Assembly: GCA_900471515.1 (NCBI GenBank)
Contig: UCFC01000020.1
Location: forward strand, 1-64,000
From: Hyphomicrobiales bacterium
Lineage (GTDB): Bacteria; Pseudomonadota; Alphaproteobacteria; Rhizobiales; Rhizobiaceae
Length of the DNA: 64,000 nt
Direction of reading: 5' to 3'
Of this stretch, positions 8,936 to 17,693 are shown in pieces. How positions within the stretch are numbered: position 1 is the stretch's first letter; the number at the start of each line of letters is the position of its first letter. The notes under the pieces are model-generated. The model searched no databases. It was not told the DNA's origin and saw nothing but the letters and a program-made list of their open reading frames with translations. Made by a program: the position numbers and the translations under genes.

Positions 8936-9724
8936 TCAGAGCGAGCGCGCCGCACCCCCGTCGCAGCGGATCAGCGAGCCGGTAATATAGCTTGCCGGCT
9001 GGCTGCACAGAAAGGCCGCCGTTGCGGCGAATTCCTCGACCCTGCCGTAGCGGCCGACCGGGATGCGCGCCTCCTTCTCCGTGCGGATCTCCTCGATGCT
9101 CTTGCCGGTGCGCCTTGCGGCGGCCCCGTCGAGATCGTCGAGCCGTGCCGTCAGGATGCTGCCCGGCAGCAGCAGGTTGGTGGTCACGCCCTGGCCGGCC
9201 ACTTCCGATGCCAGCGTCTTGCTCCAGCCGGCAAGCGCCGGGCGCAGCGTGTTCGACAGCGCCAGGTTGGCGATCGGCTCGATGACGCCGGAGGAGGCGA
9301 CCGTCAGGATGCGGCCCCAGCCCTGCGCCTTCATGCCGGGCAGCAGCGCGTTGGTGAGCGTGATGACGCGCGCCACCATCGACAGGAAATAGGTTTCGAG
9401 CTTTTCCGGCGTCATGTCCTCGGTCGTGCCGGGCGTCGGGCCGCCGGTATTGTTGACGAGAATATCGAGCCCGCCGAATTTCTCCTGCACGGCGCCCGTG
9501 ACGGTCTCGACGAAATTGTCGTCGGAAAGGTCGGCCCAGATCCAGTCGGCCTTGCCCTTGCCTTGCATGTTGATCGCCTTGCAATTGGCCTCCAGCTGCT
9601 CGCCGCTGCGCCCGCACAGAAGAACGTTTGCCCCTTCCTGCGCCAGCGCCCTGGCAATGCCGAGCCCGAGGCCGCGCGAGGACGCCAGGACGAGCGCGCG
9701 TTTGCCCTTGATGCCGAGATCCAT
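8936..9724 (-). CDS. Short-chain dehydrogenase/reductase (SDR)
   Basis: A 262-residue classical SDR with a Rossmann fold. The cofactor motif appears as ASSRGLGLGIA (a TGxxxGxG variant with Ala/Ser at the front), and NNTGG marks the adenine-ring region. Catalytic Ser lies in TVASSGVI. The expected YxxxK is replaced: the aligned stretch reads LSNTLRPALAGWSKTL, so Lys is present but the catalytic Tyr is not obvious. This places it in an atypical SDR branch. Start ATG 9724 is chosen for GGAGGAAAAC immediately upstream. The stop is 7 bases past the convergent kinase gene. The substrate is not predictable. Confidence 0.85.
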   Translation of the reverse strand: MDLGIKGKRALVLASSRGLGLGIARALAQEGANVLLCGRSGEQLEANCKAINMQGKGKADWIWADLSDDNFVETVTGAVQEKFGGLDILVNNTGGPTPGTTEDMTPEKLETYFLSMVARVITLTNALLPGMKAQGWGRILTVASSGVIEPIANLALSNTLRPALAGWSKTLASEVAGQGVTTNLLLPGSILTARLDDLDGAAARRTGKSIEEIRTEKEARIPVGRYGRVEEFAATAAFLCSQPASYITGSLIRCDGGAARSL

Positions 9725-9978
9725 GTTTTCCTCCAAATCCTGCCTCCCTTCTATAGGGCGCAAGTCTCGGCAAAGAAAAGCCGGAAAGCGGTTTTGCCGC
9801 ACCCCGATAAATTGACGTTAACGTAAGCGTCATATAATCTTCCGTGCGCAGAAACATCATTGTGCGAATTGGAGGATCGCCTGTCGCTTCCCGGCTCGAC
9901 AATGTTTTCCGGTTTTGACAAGAGAGTAGCCGACAATGGGGATGAGCGGCCGCGACATGGCCGAGCGGAGACGGATGG

Positions 9979-11643
9979 ATGACCGACATGACTGAACTGC
10001 CGGAACGCGAGAGCATGGAATTCGACGTGGTGATCGTCGGCGCCGGTCCGGCCGGCCTTTCGGCCGCCATCCGCCTGAAGCAGGTCAATCCGGAACTGTC
10101 CGTCGTCGTGCTGGAAAAGGGGGCCGAAGTCGGCGCCCACATTCTTTCCGGCGCCGTCGTCGATCCCGTCGGCATCGACCGGCTGCTGCCCGGCTGGCGC
10201 GAGGAAAGCGACCATCCTTTCAGGACCGAGGTCACGGACGACCATTTCCTGCTGCTCGGCCCCGCCGGTTCGCTGCGCCTGCCCAACATCATCATGCCGC
10301 CGCTGATGAGCAATCACGGCAACTATATCGTCTCGCTCGGAAACGTCTGTCGCTGGCTGGCGGCCAAGGCGGAAGAACTCGGCGTCGAGATCTATCCGGG
10401 CTTTGCCGCAACCGAAGTGCTCTACAGTGATGAGGGCGCCGTCATCGGCGTTGCGACCGGCGACATGGGCATCGAGAAGAACGGCGAGCCTGGCCCGAAC
10501 TATGCGCGCGGCATGGCGCTGATGGGCAAATACGTGCTGATCGGCGAGGGCGTGCGCGGCTCGCTCGCCAAGCAGCTGATCGCCAGGTTCGACCTGCAGA
10601 AGGATCGCGAGCCCCAGAAGTTCGGCATCGGCATCAAGGAACTCTGGGAGGTCAAGCCGGAAAACCACAGGCAGGGCCTCGTCCAGCACTCCTTCGGCTG
10701 GCCGCTCGGCATGGGCACCGGCGGCGGCTCCTTCCTCTATCACCTGGAAGACAATCTCGTCGCCGTCGGCTTCGTCGTCCACTTGAACTACAAGAACCCT
10801 TATCTCTACCCGTTCGAGGAATTCCAGCGCTTCAAGACCCACCCGGCGATCCGCGGCACGTTCGAGGGCGGCAAGCGCCTCTCCTATGGCGCCCGCGCCA
10901 TCACCGAGGGCGGCTGGCAGTCGGTACCGAAGCTTTCCTTCCCCGGCGGGGCGCTGATCGGCTGTTCGGCGGGCTTCGTCAACGTGCCGCGCATCAAGGG
11001 CAGCCACAATGCCGTGCTCTCCGGCCTGATGGCCGCCGACCGCATCGCCGAAGCGATCGCGTCGGGCCGCGCCAATGACGAAGTGGTCGAGATCGAGAAC
11101 GACTGGCGCCGGAGCGATATCGGCAAGGACCTGAAGCGGGTGCGCAACGTCAAGCCGCTCTGGTCGAAATTCGGCACGGCCCTCGGCGTCGCACTCGGCG
11201 GCTTCGACATGTGGACCAACCAGCTCTTCGGCTTCTCCTTCTTCGGGACGCTGAAGCACGGCAAGACCGACGCCGCCTCGCTGGAACCCGCGTCGCAGCA
11301 CAGGAAGATCGACTATCCGAAGCCCGACGGTGTGCTCACCTTCGACCGTCTCTCCTCCGTCTTCCTGTCCAACACCAATCACGAAGAGGACCAGCCGGTC
11401 CACCTGCAGGTCAAGGACATGGCGCTGCAGAAATCCTCCGAACTCGGCGTCTATGCCGGCCCCTCGACCCGCTACTGTCCGGCCGGCGTCTACGAATGGG
11501 TGGAAAAGGACGGCGAAGAGACTTTCGTCATCAACGCCCAGAACTGCGTCCACTGCAAGACCTGCGACATCAAGGACCCCAACCAGAACATCAACTGGGT
11601 GCCGCCGCAGGGCGGCGAGGGGCCGGTCTATCCCAATATGTGA
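9979..11643 (+). CDS. Electron transfer flavoprotein-ubiquinone oxidoreductase
   Basis: A 554-residue inner-membrane-associated flavoprotein that passes electrons from ETF (fatty-acid and amino-acid oxidation) to ubiquinone. The FAD-binding GAGPAGLSAAIRLK is at about 22-35. Family sequence runs through GEGVRGSLAKQL and the quinone-binding middle region. A C-terminal 4Fe-4S ferredoxin-like domain carries the cysteine pattern CPAGVYEW and NCVHCKTCDIKDP. Length matches the family (about 550). ATG start at 9979 after a GGAGACGG sequence. It appears monocistronic, with the stop only 6 bases from the end of the convergent vapC. Confidence 0.96.
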   Translation: MTDMTELPERESMEFDVVIVGAGPAGLSAAIRLKQVNPELSVVVLEKGAEVGAHILSGAVVDPVGIDRLLPGWREESDHPFRTEVTDDHFLLLGPAGSLRLPNIIMPPLMSNHGNYIVSLGNVCRWLAAKAEELGVEIYPGFAATEVLYSDEGAVIGVATGDMGIEKNGEPGPNYARGMALMGKYVLIGEGVRGSLAKQLIARFDLQKDREPQKFGIGIKELWEVKPENHRQGLVQHSFGWPLGMGTGGGSFLYHLEDNLVAVGFVVHLNYKNPYLYPFEEFQRFKTHPAIRGTFEGGKRLSYGARAITEGGWQSVPKLSFPGGALIGCSAGFVNVPRIKGSHNAVLSGLMAADRIAEAIASGRANDEVVEIENDWRRSDIGKDLKRVRNVKPLWSKFGTALGVALGGFDMWTNQLFGFSFFGTLKHGKTDAASLEPASQHRKIDYPKPDGVLTFDRLSSVFLSNTNHEEDQPVHLQVKDMALQKSSELGVYAGPSTRYCPAGVYEWVEKDGEETFVINAQNCVHCKTCDIKDPNQNINWVPPQGGEGPVYPNM

Positions 11644-11649
11644 TCTGCC

Positions 11650-12006
11650 CTATCCGACGCCCAGCGCCTCGGCGATTTTCGCCAGGCGCCTGTCACGGGT
11701 CAGAAGCCGAGTGCCTTCGGTCAATTTGGCCGAGGCCAGCAGGTGGACATCGACATAGCCGATGCCGCTTCCCATGAGCGAATGCTGTCCGATCAGGAAG
11801 AGGATTTCGGCATTGCTGGCGACCGTCGCCTGCGGCAGCTCGGACAGCGAGCGAAGGACGAGATCGTAATGCGGCATCGAGCCGAGCGCGATTTCTCCGA
11901 TAATGAAGGGGTGGACCAGAACCTGCTGTCTTTTCAGCAGAAATTCCACTTCCTCCTCGCGCTTTCGCAGATGGCCGATCCAGACCGACGTGTCGAGTAT
12001 GATCAC
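11650..12006 (-). CDS. vapC: VapC-type PIN-domain ribonuclease toxin
   Basis: A 118-residue PIN-domain protein, the usual VapC size. The acidic metal-site residues are in place: Asp in ILDTSVW at the N-terminus, Glu in IIGEIALG, Asp in GYVDVHLLASA and Asp in LTRDRRL. VapC toxins cleave tRNA or rRNA when freed from their antitoxin. The start is GTG at 12006, overlapping the antitoxin stop by four bases (GTGA, 12003-12006), so the two are translationally coupled. The module looks intact. The exact RNA target cannot be inferred. Confidence 0.88.
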   Translation of the reverse strand: MIILDTSVWIGHLRKREEEVEFLLKRQQVLVHPFIIGEIALGSMPHYDLVLRSLSELPQATVASNAEILFLIGQHSLMGSGIGYVDVHLLASAKLTEGTRLLTRDRRLAKIAEALGVG

Positions 12007-12236
12007 TCGGAGTGATCCCGATCCGCTCCGCCCCATGTTCCGTCGCTGTTCCAGCGGCGTCTCGGCGGAGCCTGCAGATCCGGTGCGCTGCCGCCCAGCA
12101 TGATGAGACGGCGCGCCGCTTCTTCCTGTATCAGGCGCGTGAGCGCTTCCTTCAGAAGCGCGGACCGTTCCTTGATGCCGGTGACTTCCTGAGCCCTGGC
12201 AAGCAATTCGTCGTCCAAAGTTACCGTCGTTCTCAT
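12003..12236 (-). CDS. vapB: VapB-type ribbon-helix-helix antitoxin
   Basis: A 77-residue antitoxin. The N-terminal MRTTVTLDDELLARAQEVTG is typical of the VapB ribbon-helix-helix DNA-binding domain. The C-terminal tail, rich in Arg/Pro/Trp, would wrap the toxin. I chose ATG 12236 over an in-frame upstream start at 12269 because the family begins with this strand. The stop overlaps the vapC start by four bases. It is expected to repress its own promoter in complex with VapC. Confidence 0.85.
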   Translation of the reverse strand: MRTTVTLDDELLARAQEVTGIKERSALLKEALTRLIQEEAARRLIMLGGSAPDLQAPPRRRWNSDGTWGGADRDHSE

Positions 12237-12333
12237 CCGTGCCTCCTGCTGCATCAAAAATAGCATCAAATGATGCGCTTCTCAATGCAGTGGGGGATCG
12301 AAGCCCGCCGCCCGTCGATCTTGCACCGCCCGT

Positions 12334-12350
12334 TTAGCATTTCGTTAACC
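12334..12350 (+). promoter_or_regulatory. Candidate CtrA-type box upstream of the L,D-transpeptidase
   Basis: TTAG-N7-TTAACC (12334-12350) matches the alphaproteobacterial CtrA pattern TTAA-N7-TTAAC with one mismatch. It lies about 50 bases upstream of the ATG at 12400, a sensible promoter position. This is a motif match only. Confidence 0.35.
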
Positions 12351-12399
12351 ATAATTTCCTTAGCCTGCGACATCTTCTTGACGCGCTAAGGACACATTC

Positions 12400-13020
12400 A
12401 TGACGATCTCGCGCCGGGGCTTCCTGATCGCTCTTCCCCTCTTTGCCGCCGGCTGCTCTTCGACGACGCTGAACAGCCAGACGAATTATGCAGCCCTGCC
12501 GGATGAAAAATTCCCGCTGCGGCAGGTACCGATCGACCAGATCAGGCCGGAGCTTCGCCGCACCGAAGTCGCCTATGAAGGCGGCTATGCGCCGGGCACC
12601 ATCGTCGTCGATACGCCGGCGCGGCGCGCCTATTACATTATCGGCAACGGCCGGGCGATGCGCTACGGCGTCGGCGTCGGCCGCGAAGGGCTGGCCCTTG
12701 CCGGCAATGCCTATGTCGGCCGCAAGGCGGAATGGCCGAGCTGGACGCCGACCGAAAACATGCAGCGCCGCGAGGAGCGTTACCGCAAGCTCGCCGGCGG
12801 CATGCCGGGGGGGCCGAACAATCCGCTCGGCGCGCGCGCCATGTATCTCTACCGCGGCGGCAACGACACACATTTTCGCATCCACGGTACCAACCAGCCG
12901 CAATCGATCGGCCTTGCCATGTCGAGCGGCTGCATCCGCATGATGAACCATGACGTGATCGACCTCTACAACCGCGTCGAAGTCGGCGCCAGGGTCGTCG
13001 TCATCCAGGCCACGGCCTGA
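12400..13020 (+). CDS. L,D-transpeptidase (YkuD domain), lipoprotein
   Basis: A 206-residue cell-wall enzyme that forms 3-3 peptide cross-links or attaches proteins to peptidoglycan. The N-terminus combines a twin-arginine-like SRRGFL with a lipobox FAAGC at about residues 15-19, so a mature lipid-anchored protein is likely. The YkuD catalytic block is complete: HGTNQPQSIG followed by SSGCIRM with the nucleophilic Cys. ATG start at 12400 after AAGGAC. Rhizobiales rely on L,D-transpeptidases for polar growth, which fits several paralogues per genome. A CtrA-like box lies upstream and a strong terminator downstream. Confidence 0.92.
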   Translation: MTISRRGFLIALPLFAAGCSSTTLNSQTNYAALPDEKFPLRQVPIDQIRPELRRTEVAYEGGYAPGTIVVDTPARRAYYIIGNGRAMRYGVGVGREGLALAGNAYVGRKAEWPSWTPTENMQRREERYRKLAGGMPGGPNNPLGARAMYLYRGGNDTHFRIHGTNQPQSIGLAMSSGCIRMMNHDVIDLYNRVEVGARVVVIQATA

Positions 13021-13032
13021 TGTAACGTCACG

Positions 13033-13070
13033 CAAAAGCCGCCGCAGCGGATGGCTGCCGGCGGCTTTTG
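13033..13070. terminator. Bidirectional terminator
   Basis: A perfect 12-bp inverted repeat (CAAAAGCCGCCG at 13033-13044 with its complement at 13059-13070) lies between the convergent transpeptidase and DMT-exporter genes. Both strands carry a short T run in the arm. Confidence 0.8.
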
Positions 13071-13085
13071 CTTTGGGCGGAACGT

Positions 13086-13991
13086 TTAGTGGCGCTTGGC
13101 GGCAATGCCGGTCGAGAGCGCCACGCCGATGCCGGTGATGACGGCCGCGCCGATTTCGGCAAGGCCCATCGGCTCGCCGAGCAGGAAGCCGCCGCCGACA
13201 GTTGCCAGAACCGGCGTCAGCGCCGTGAAGGCGGCCGCCTGCGTTCCGCCGAGATTGCGCACCGCCGTGCCATAGGCCAGCATGGCGACGAGGCCGGAGA
13301 GAATGCCCTGGCTCAGCACCTGCAGGCCGATTTCCGGCAGCGCGGCCTGCGGCAGCGAGACGCCGAAGACGAGCGCCAGCGCCGCCATGATGAGGAAGGA
13401 CCAGACGGCGATCAGCGCGCTCGCCTGGATGGCCGAAAGGCCGGAGCGGCGGAAGGCATGCGTATAGCTTGCCCAGAGAACGGCGCCCGCCGGCAGCAGC
13501 GCGAAGCTCGTCCAGGGCAGGGAGGCATCGGCAAGGCTGCGGACAAGCAGGATCATCACCCCGGCGACGATCGCCAGCAGCCCGGCAATGCGTGTGGCGT
13601 CAGGCCGTTCGCCAAACAGCAGCATGCCGATCAGCGCCGTCGCCAGCGGCATGGAGCCGCCGAGCAGGATGCCGGACGAGGCGGCCGGCGTCGAATGGAT
13701 GGCAAGCGTCGTCACCAGAAAGAACACCGCCCCGCAGCCGGCGATCATGATTGCCATCAGATGCAGCGGCAGGCCCTTCGGCTTGAGCCCGGTGCGCAGC
13801 CACACCGGCGCAAGGACAAGCGCCGGAATGCCGAAGCGGATCAGCCCGATATCGATCGAGCCGAGCGGCGTTGCAGCACTATGGCGCGTTGCCAGAAACC
13901 ATGACGACCAGATCAGCACGGTGATCGTGCCGGCGGCATAACCCGACAGTTGCGAAGTCGGCTTTTCGTTTGAAAATGTGATGGTGCTCAT
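13086..13991 (-). CDS. EamA/DMT-family membrane exporter
   Basis: A 301-residue protein with ten predicted TM helices in two EamA repeats (about 15-140 and 155-290), the standard drug/metabolite transporter length. It begins with ATG at 13991 after a purine-rich GGAAAGGACAGG. It is divergent from an Lrp/AsnC regulator about 145 bp away. That pairing usually marks amino-acid or metabolite export controlled by the neighbouring regulator; the substrate is not determinable from sequence. Confidence 0.87.
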   Translation of the reverse strand: MSTITFSNEKPTSQLSGYAAGTITVLIWSSWFLATRHSAATPLGSIDIGLIRFGIPALVLAPVWLRTGLKPKGLPLHLMAIMIAGCGAVFFLVTTLAIHSTPAASSGILLGGSMPLATALIGMLLFGERPDATRIAGLLAIVAGVMILLVRSLADASLPWTSFALLPAGAVLWASYTHAFRRSGLSAIQASALIAVWSFLIMAALALVFGVSLPQAALPEIGLQVLSQGILSGLVAMLAYGTAVRNLGGTQAAAFTALTPVLATVGGGFLLGEPMGLAEIGAAVITGIGVALSTGIAAKRH

Positions 13992-14136
13992 CGTCCTGTC
14001 CTTTCCTCCGGTCCCGGTATCGACCGGACGGAAAGAACGTTAGCGCCGGAGGGCGAGGCATGTCCTTGCTATCTGTGGCTTGGAAAACGTGTTATACGCA
14101 ATGATCTGCCAATTCATGCCGATGGATTTCGCAAAT

Positions 14137-14610
14137 ATGCCAAATCTCGATAAATTCGATATTGCCATCCTCAGATGCCTGCAGGAGGATGCGCGCGCCA
14201 CCAATGTCGAGATCGCCGAGAAGGTGAACCTCTCGCCGTCGCCCTGCCTGCGCCGCATCCGCAACCTCGAAAAGCTCGGCGTCATCAGGCGCTACACCGC
14301 CGATATCGACCGCAAGGAGGTCGGCCTCGGCCTGACCGTCTTCGTCGAATTCAAGGTCGCCCATCACAGCCGGGAAAATTCCGAGGCGCAGCAGGCGGCA
14401 CTGCTCGCCATTCCCGAGATCGTCTCCTGCTTCCTGATTTCCGGCACGGCCGATTTCCTGGCGGAAGTCGTCGTCGAAGATCTCGCGGCCTATGAGCGAC
14501 TGCTGACGGAAACGCTGCTGACCCTGCCGAACGTCAGCGACATCCGCTCGAATTTCGCCATCCGCAGCATCAAGACGCATGGGCCGCTGAAACTGCCGGA
14601 GCGCGGTTGA
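14137..14610 (+). CDS. Lrp/AsnC-family transcriptional regulator
   Basis: A 157-residue regulator. The N-terminal winged HTH (KFDIAILRCLQEDARATNVEIAE and SPSPCLRRIRNLE) is followed by the RAM/AsnC ligand domain with GTADFLAEVVVEDLAAYERLL. ATG 14137 gives the normal family N-terminus; in-frame ATGs at 14080, 14101, 14116 and 14122 would add up to 19 residues, and no Shine-Dalgarno clearly decides. It is divergent from the DMT exporter, which is its most likely target. Confidence 0.88.
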   Translation: MPNLDKFDIAILRCLQEDARATNVEIAEKVNLSPSPCLRRIRNLEKLGVIRRYTADIDRKEVGLGLTVFVEFKVAHHSRENSEAQQAALLAIPEIVSCFLISGTADFLAEVVVEDLAAYERLLTETLLTLPNVSDIRSNFAIRSIKTHGPLKLPERG

Positions 14611-14734
14611 CGCACCCCGTCCAATAAGATGACTGCGATTGTAAACTTTACTTGAAAAATCCGCTTCACTTCTGTAGTCCGCGTCTCAGCCGGTGAGAGG
14701 ACCGGCCGATCATTTCAGTATGAGGGACTTTGCC

Positions 14735-15667
14735 GTGAGCGTTTTTGATATTCCGCTGTCGCGCCGCCAGTTCGGCCTGCTGCTTTCCGCCTGTGCCGCC
14801 GCTGCCGTACCCGGCCTTGCCCTTGCCGCCGACGACAGGCGCACGATTACCCACGAACTCGGCACGACCGAGATTGCCGGAAAGCCGCAGCGCGTCGTCG
14901 CGCTCGAATTCTCCTTCGTCCAGGCGCTGGACGCGATCGGCGTCGTGCCCGTCGGCATCACCGACGACAACCAGCCGAAGCGCATCGAGCAGCTGCTCGG
15001 CAAGAAGATCGACTACAGCTCGGTCGGCACCCGCCTGGAGCCCAATCTGGAGCTTGTCGCGGCACTGGCGCCCGATCTCATCATTGCCGACGAAATCCGC
15101 CATTCGGCCATCTACCAGCAGCTCAGCGCGATTGCGCCGACCATCGTGCTGAACAGCTGGGAAGGCAGCTACGACGTCATCAAGGCCTCGGTCGTGACGA
15201 TTGCCGATGCGCTCGGCGAGAAAGAGAAGGGCGAGCAGGCGCTCGCCGCCCATGCGGCCGTCATCGCCGGGCTGGTGGCAAAGATCCCGGCCGGTGAGAA
15301 GCGCCGCTTCCTGCTCGCCGTCGCCAATCCGGATTCCATGAGCCTGCACACATCGGCCTCCTTCACCGGCTCGGTCTTCCGGGCGATGGGCCTGACGCCG
15401 GCGATCGATTCCGCCGATGCCGTCGAAAGCGGGGCGGGGCTGGAACGCCTGATCGCCGTCGATCCGGACGTGTTGCTGGTGGCGACCGATGCCGGCGGCA
15501 CGGTCTTCGACCAGTGGAAGAGCAACACGGCCTTTTCCAATATTTCGGCGGTGAAGGCCGGCACGATCTACGAGGTCGACCGCAACCAGTTCTCCCGTTT
15601 CCGCGGGCTGGCGACGGCGGAAATGATCGCCCGCGAAATCCTCGCCAAGGTCTACAAGGTCGGATAA
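14735..15667 (+). CDS. Iron-siderophore ABC transporter substrate-binding protein (FecB/FhuD-like)
   Basis: A 310-residue periplasmic binding protein of the helical-backbone class. The N-terminus has a twin-arginine signal (LSRRQFGLLLSACAAAA) ending in a LALAA cleavage region. Family blocks include RVVALEFSFVQALDAIGVVPVGI and RNQFSRFRGLATAEMIARE. The GTG start at 14735 is preferred because GAGGG (14722-14726) lies 8 bases upstream; ATG 14720 in the same frame overlaps that site. It is first of four tightly linked genes. The siderophore type is not predictable. Iron control is expected, but no clear Fur or RirA box was found. Confidence 0.88.
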   Translation: MSVFDIPLSRRQFGLLLSACAAAAVPGLALAADDRRTITHELGTTEIAGKPQRVVALEFSFVQALDAIGVVPVGITDDNQPKRIEQLLGKKIDYSSVGTRLEPNLELVAALAPDLIIADEIRHSAIYQQLSAIAPTIVLNSWEGSYDVIKASVVTIADALGEKEKGEQALAAHAAVIAGLVAKIPAGEKRRFLLAVANPDSMSLHTSASFTGSVFRAMGLTPAIDSADAVESGAGLERLIAVDPDVLLVATDAGGTVFDQWKSNTAFSNISAVKAGTIYEVDRNQFSRFRGLATAEMIAREILAKVYKVG

Positions 15668-15675
15668 GCAGCGCG

Positions 15676-16689
15676 ATGACGGCAGGAAGCGGCGCGATGG
15701 TGCGGCAGGCAACCGGCAGCCCTGTGCGGCTGGCGCTCTGCCTTGTGCTGGCGCTCGCAGCCGTCGTCCTTGCCGGCATGTCCTTCGGCGTCTCCGGCCT
15801 GCCGGTCGCCCGTGCGCTTCGCCTGCTGCTTGCGCCCGACGGCTCGCCCGACAGCGCCCTCGTCTGGGACGTGCGCCTGCCGCGCGCCATGCTTGCCATG
15901 CTGGTCGGCGCCAATCTCGCCGTTGCCGGCGTGCTGATCCAGACGCTGACCCGCAATCCGCTCGCTTCGCCGCAGACCTTCGGCATCAATGCCGGGGCCT
16001 CGCTCGTCATCGTCATCTCCCTCATCGCCGTTCCCGGCCTCGGCGCCGGCGGCACGGTCTGGCCGGCCTTCGTGGGGGCCGCCGCCGTCGGCCTTGCCAT
16101 GTGGGCGCTGTCGGTCTCCGGCGCCATGAACGAGATGAAACTGGCGCTGGCGGGCATCTCCATCCAGCTCGTGCTCGCCGCCCTCGTGCAGGCGATCCTG
16201 ATCGCCAACAATGCCGGCCAGGATATCGTCTACTGGCTCGCCGGCTCCATCAACGGCGCGCAGTGGCACAAGGTCTGGATCATCCTGCCCTTCACGACCA
16301 TCGGCGGCGGCATCGCGCTCGTTGCCGGCCGCCATTTCGGCGTGCTGGCGCTCGACGGGGCGACGGGCGTCTCGCTCGGCCAGAGTGCCCGCCGCGTCGG
16401 CGGCCTTGCCGCGATGCTGATCGTCCTGCTTGCCGGCTCCGCCGTCGCCGTCAGCGGCCCGATCGGCTTCATCGGCCTGCTGGTGCCGCATATCGTGCGG
16501 CGTCTGGCCGGCAGCGACCAGCTCACCGTCATCGCGCTCAGCGCCGTCGCCGGCCCCCTGCTGCTGAGCGCCGCCGATCTCCTCGGCCGTGTCGCGGCCT
16601 TTCCGGCCGAAACGCCGGTCGGCATCGTCACCGCCCTTGTCGGCGCGCCGGCCTTGCTCGTCATCCTCTGGCGGCAGAGGGCGGCATGA
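15676..16689 (+). CDS. FecCD-family siderophore ABC permease 1
   Basis: A 337-residue inner-membrane permease with about nine to ten TM segments. Diagnostic BtuC/FecC blocks are LPRAMLAMLVGANLAVAG, TRNPLASPQTFGI (substrate-channel loop) and PIGFIGLLVPHIVRRLAG (contact with the ATPase). ATG 15676 follows the binding-protein stop by 8 bases; ATG 15697 is an alternative. It pairs with the next permease as a heterodimer. Confidence 0.92.
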   Translation: MTAGSGAMVRQATGSPVRLALCLVLALAAVVLAGMSFGVSGLPVARALRLLLAPDGSPDSALVWDVRLPRAMLAMLVGANLAVAGVLIQTLTRNPLASPQTFGINAGASLVIVISLIAVPGLGAGGTVWPAFVGAAAVGLAMWALSVSGAMNEMKLALAGISIQLVLAALVQAILIANNAGQDIVYWLAGSINGAQWHKVWIILPFTTIGGGIALVAGRHFGVLALDGATGVSLGQSARRVGGLAAMLIVLLAGSAVAVSGPIGFIGLLVPHIVRRLAGSDQLTVIALSAVAGPLLLSAADLLGRVAAFPAETPVGIVTALVGAPALLVILWRQRAA

Positions 16690-17693
16690 CGGGCGCTCTC
16701 CTGCCGGCACGGAACCTGCGCGCGGCAAGCGTCTGCCTCGCCGTCGCGGCCCTCATCCTCGTCATTGCCGTGCTCGGCATGACGGTCGGCGCCGTCACGC
16801 TCTCGGTCGGCCAGGTGTTGGAGGGCATTGCCGGCGGCAAGAGCGCCTTCATCGTCATGCAGTACCGCGCGCCGCGCGTCATCGTCTCCGTGCTTGCCGG
16901 CGCCTCGCTCGGCATTGCCGGCACCTTCCTGCAGGGCGCGCTGCGCAATCCGCTGGCCTCGCCCGATGTCGTCGGCATCACCAAATGGGCCGGCCTCGGC
17001 GCTTTCCTTGCCGGCCTCTTCACGCCGCCGGCCTGGGCCGTCTGGGCGATCCCGGCCGGCGTCGTCGCCGGTGCCGTTGCCGGCGCGCTGGCGCTGCTTG
17101 CCGTCGGCCGCGCCTTCGGCGGCGGCATTGCAGCCCTTGCGCTCGTCGGCGTGGCGCTCGGCATGCTCGCCCAGGCGCTGATGCAATATGTCATGGTGCT
17201 CTTCCCGACGCGCGCCGACCAGTCGATGGTCTGGCTGGCCGGCAGCGTCTACGGCTCGACCATGAGCGATGTCAGCGCGCTCTCGCTCTGGCTTGCCGCC
17301 TGCCTGCCGCTCGTGCTGGTCGCCACGGTGAGGCTCGATGCCGGCGGTTTCGGCGACGATACGCTCGTCAGCCTCGGCCTCTCGCCCGGCCTGCTGCGCG
17401 GCGGCCTCATCCTCGTCTCGGTCCTGCTCTGCGCCGGCAGCGTCGCCGCCGTCGGCTCCATGGGCTTCCTCGGCCTGCTTGCGCCGCACGCCGCCCGCCT
17501 GCTCGTCGGCCCGCGCGCCCGCCACATGGTGCCGGCAAGCGCGCTGATCGGCGCGCTCACGCTTTCGGCGGCCGACCTGATCGGCCGGCTCGTGGCGCTG
17601 CCGAACGAGATCCCGGCGGGCATCGTCGCCGCCGTCATCGGCGGCCCCTATCTGATTTTCCTGCTGGTCAAGGAGGCCGGCCGTCATGACTGA
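16686..17693 (+). CDS. FecCD-family siderophore ABC permease 2
   Basis: A 335-residue partner permease. It shows YRAPRVIVSVLAGASLGIAG, RNPLASPDVVGITKWAG and SMGFLGLLAPHAARLLVG, the same landmarks as permease 1. Its ATG overlaps the permease 1 stop by four bases (ATGA, 16686-16689), and its own end overlaps the ATPase gene by eight bases. This indicates tightly coupled translation of the heterodimeric channel. Confidence 0.92.
   Translation: MTGALLPARNLRAASVCLAVAALILVIAVLGMTVGAVTLSVGQVLEGIAGGKSAFIVMQYRAPRVIVSVLAGASLGIAGTFLQGALRNPLASPDVVGITKWAGLGAFLAGLFTPPAWAVWAIPAGVVAGAVAGALALLAVGRAFGGGIAALALVGVALGMLAQALMQYVMVLFPTRADQSMVWLAGSVYGSTMSDVSALSLWLAACLPLVLVATVRLDAGGFGDDTLVSLGLSPGLLRGGLILVSVLLCAGSVAAVGSMGFLGLLAPHAARLLVGPRARHMVPASALIGALTLSAADLIGRLVALPNEIPAGIVAAVIGGPYLIFLLVKEAGRHD

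Noticed and set aside
14636..14692. RirA/IRO-like box upstream of the siderophore operon (TGA...TCA)
   Set aside because: The best candidate has a 10-base spacer instead of the 9 expected and poor flanks, so it was not annotated as an iron-response site.
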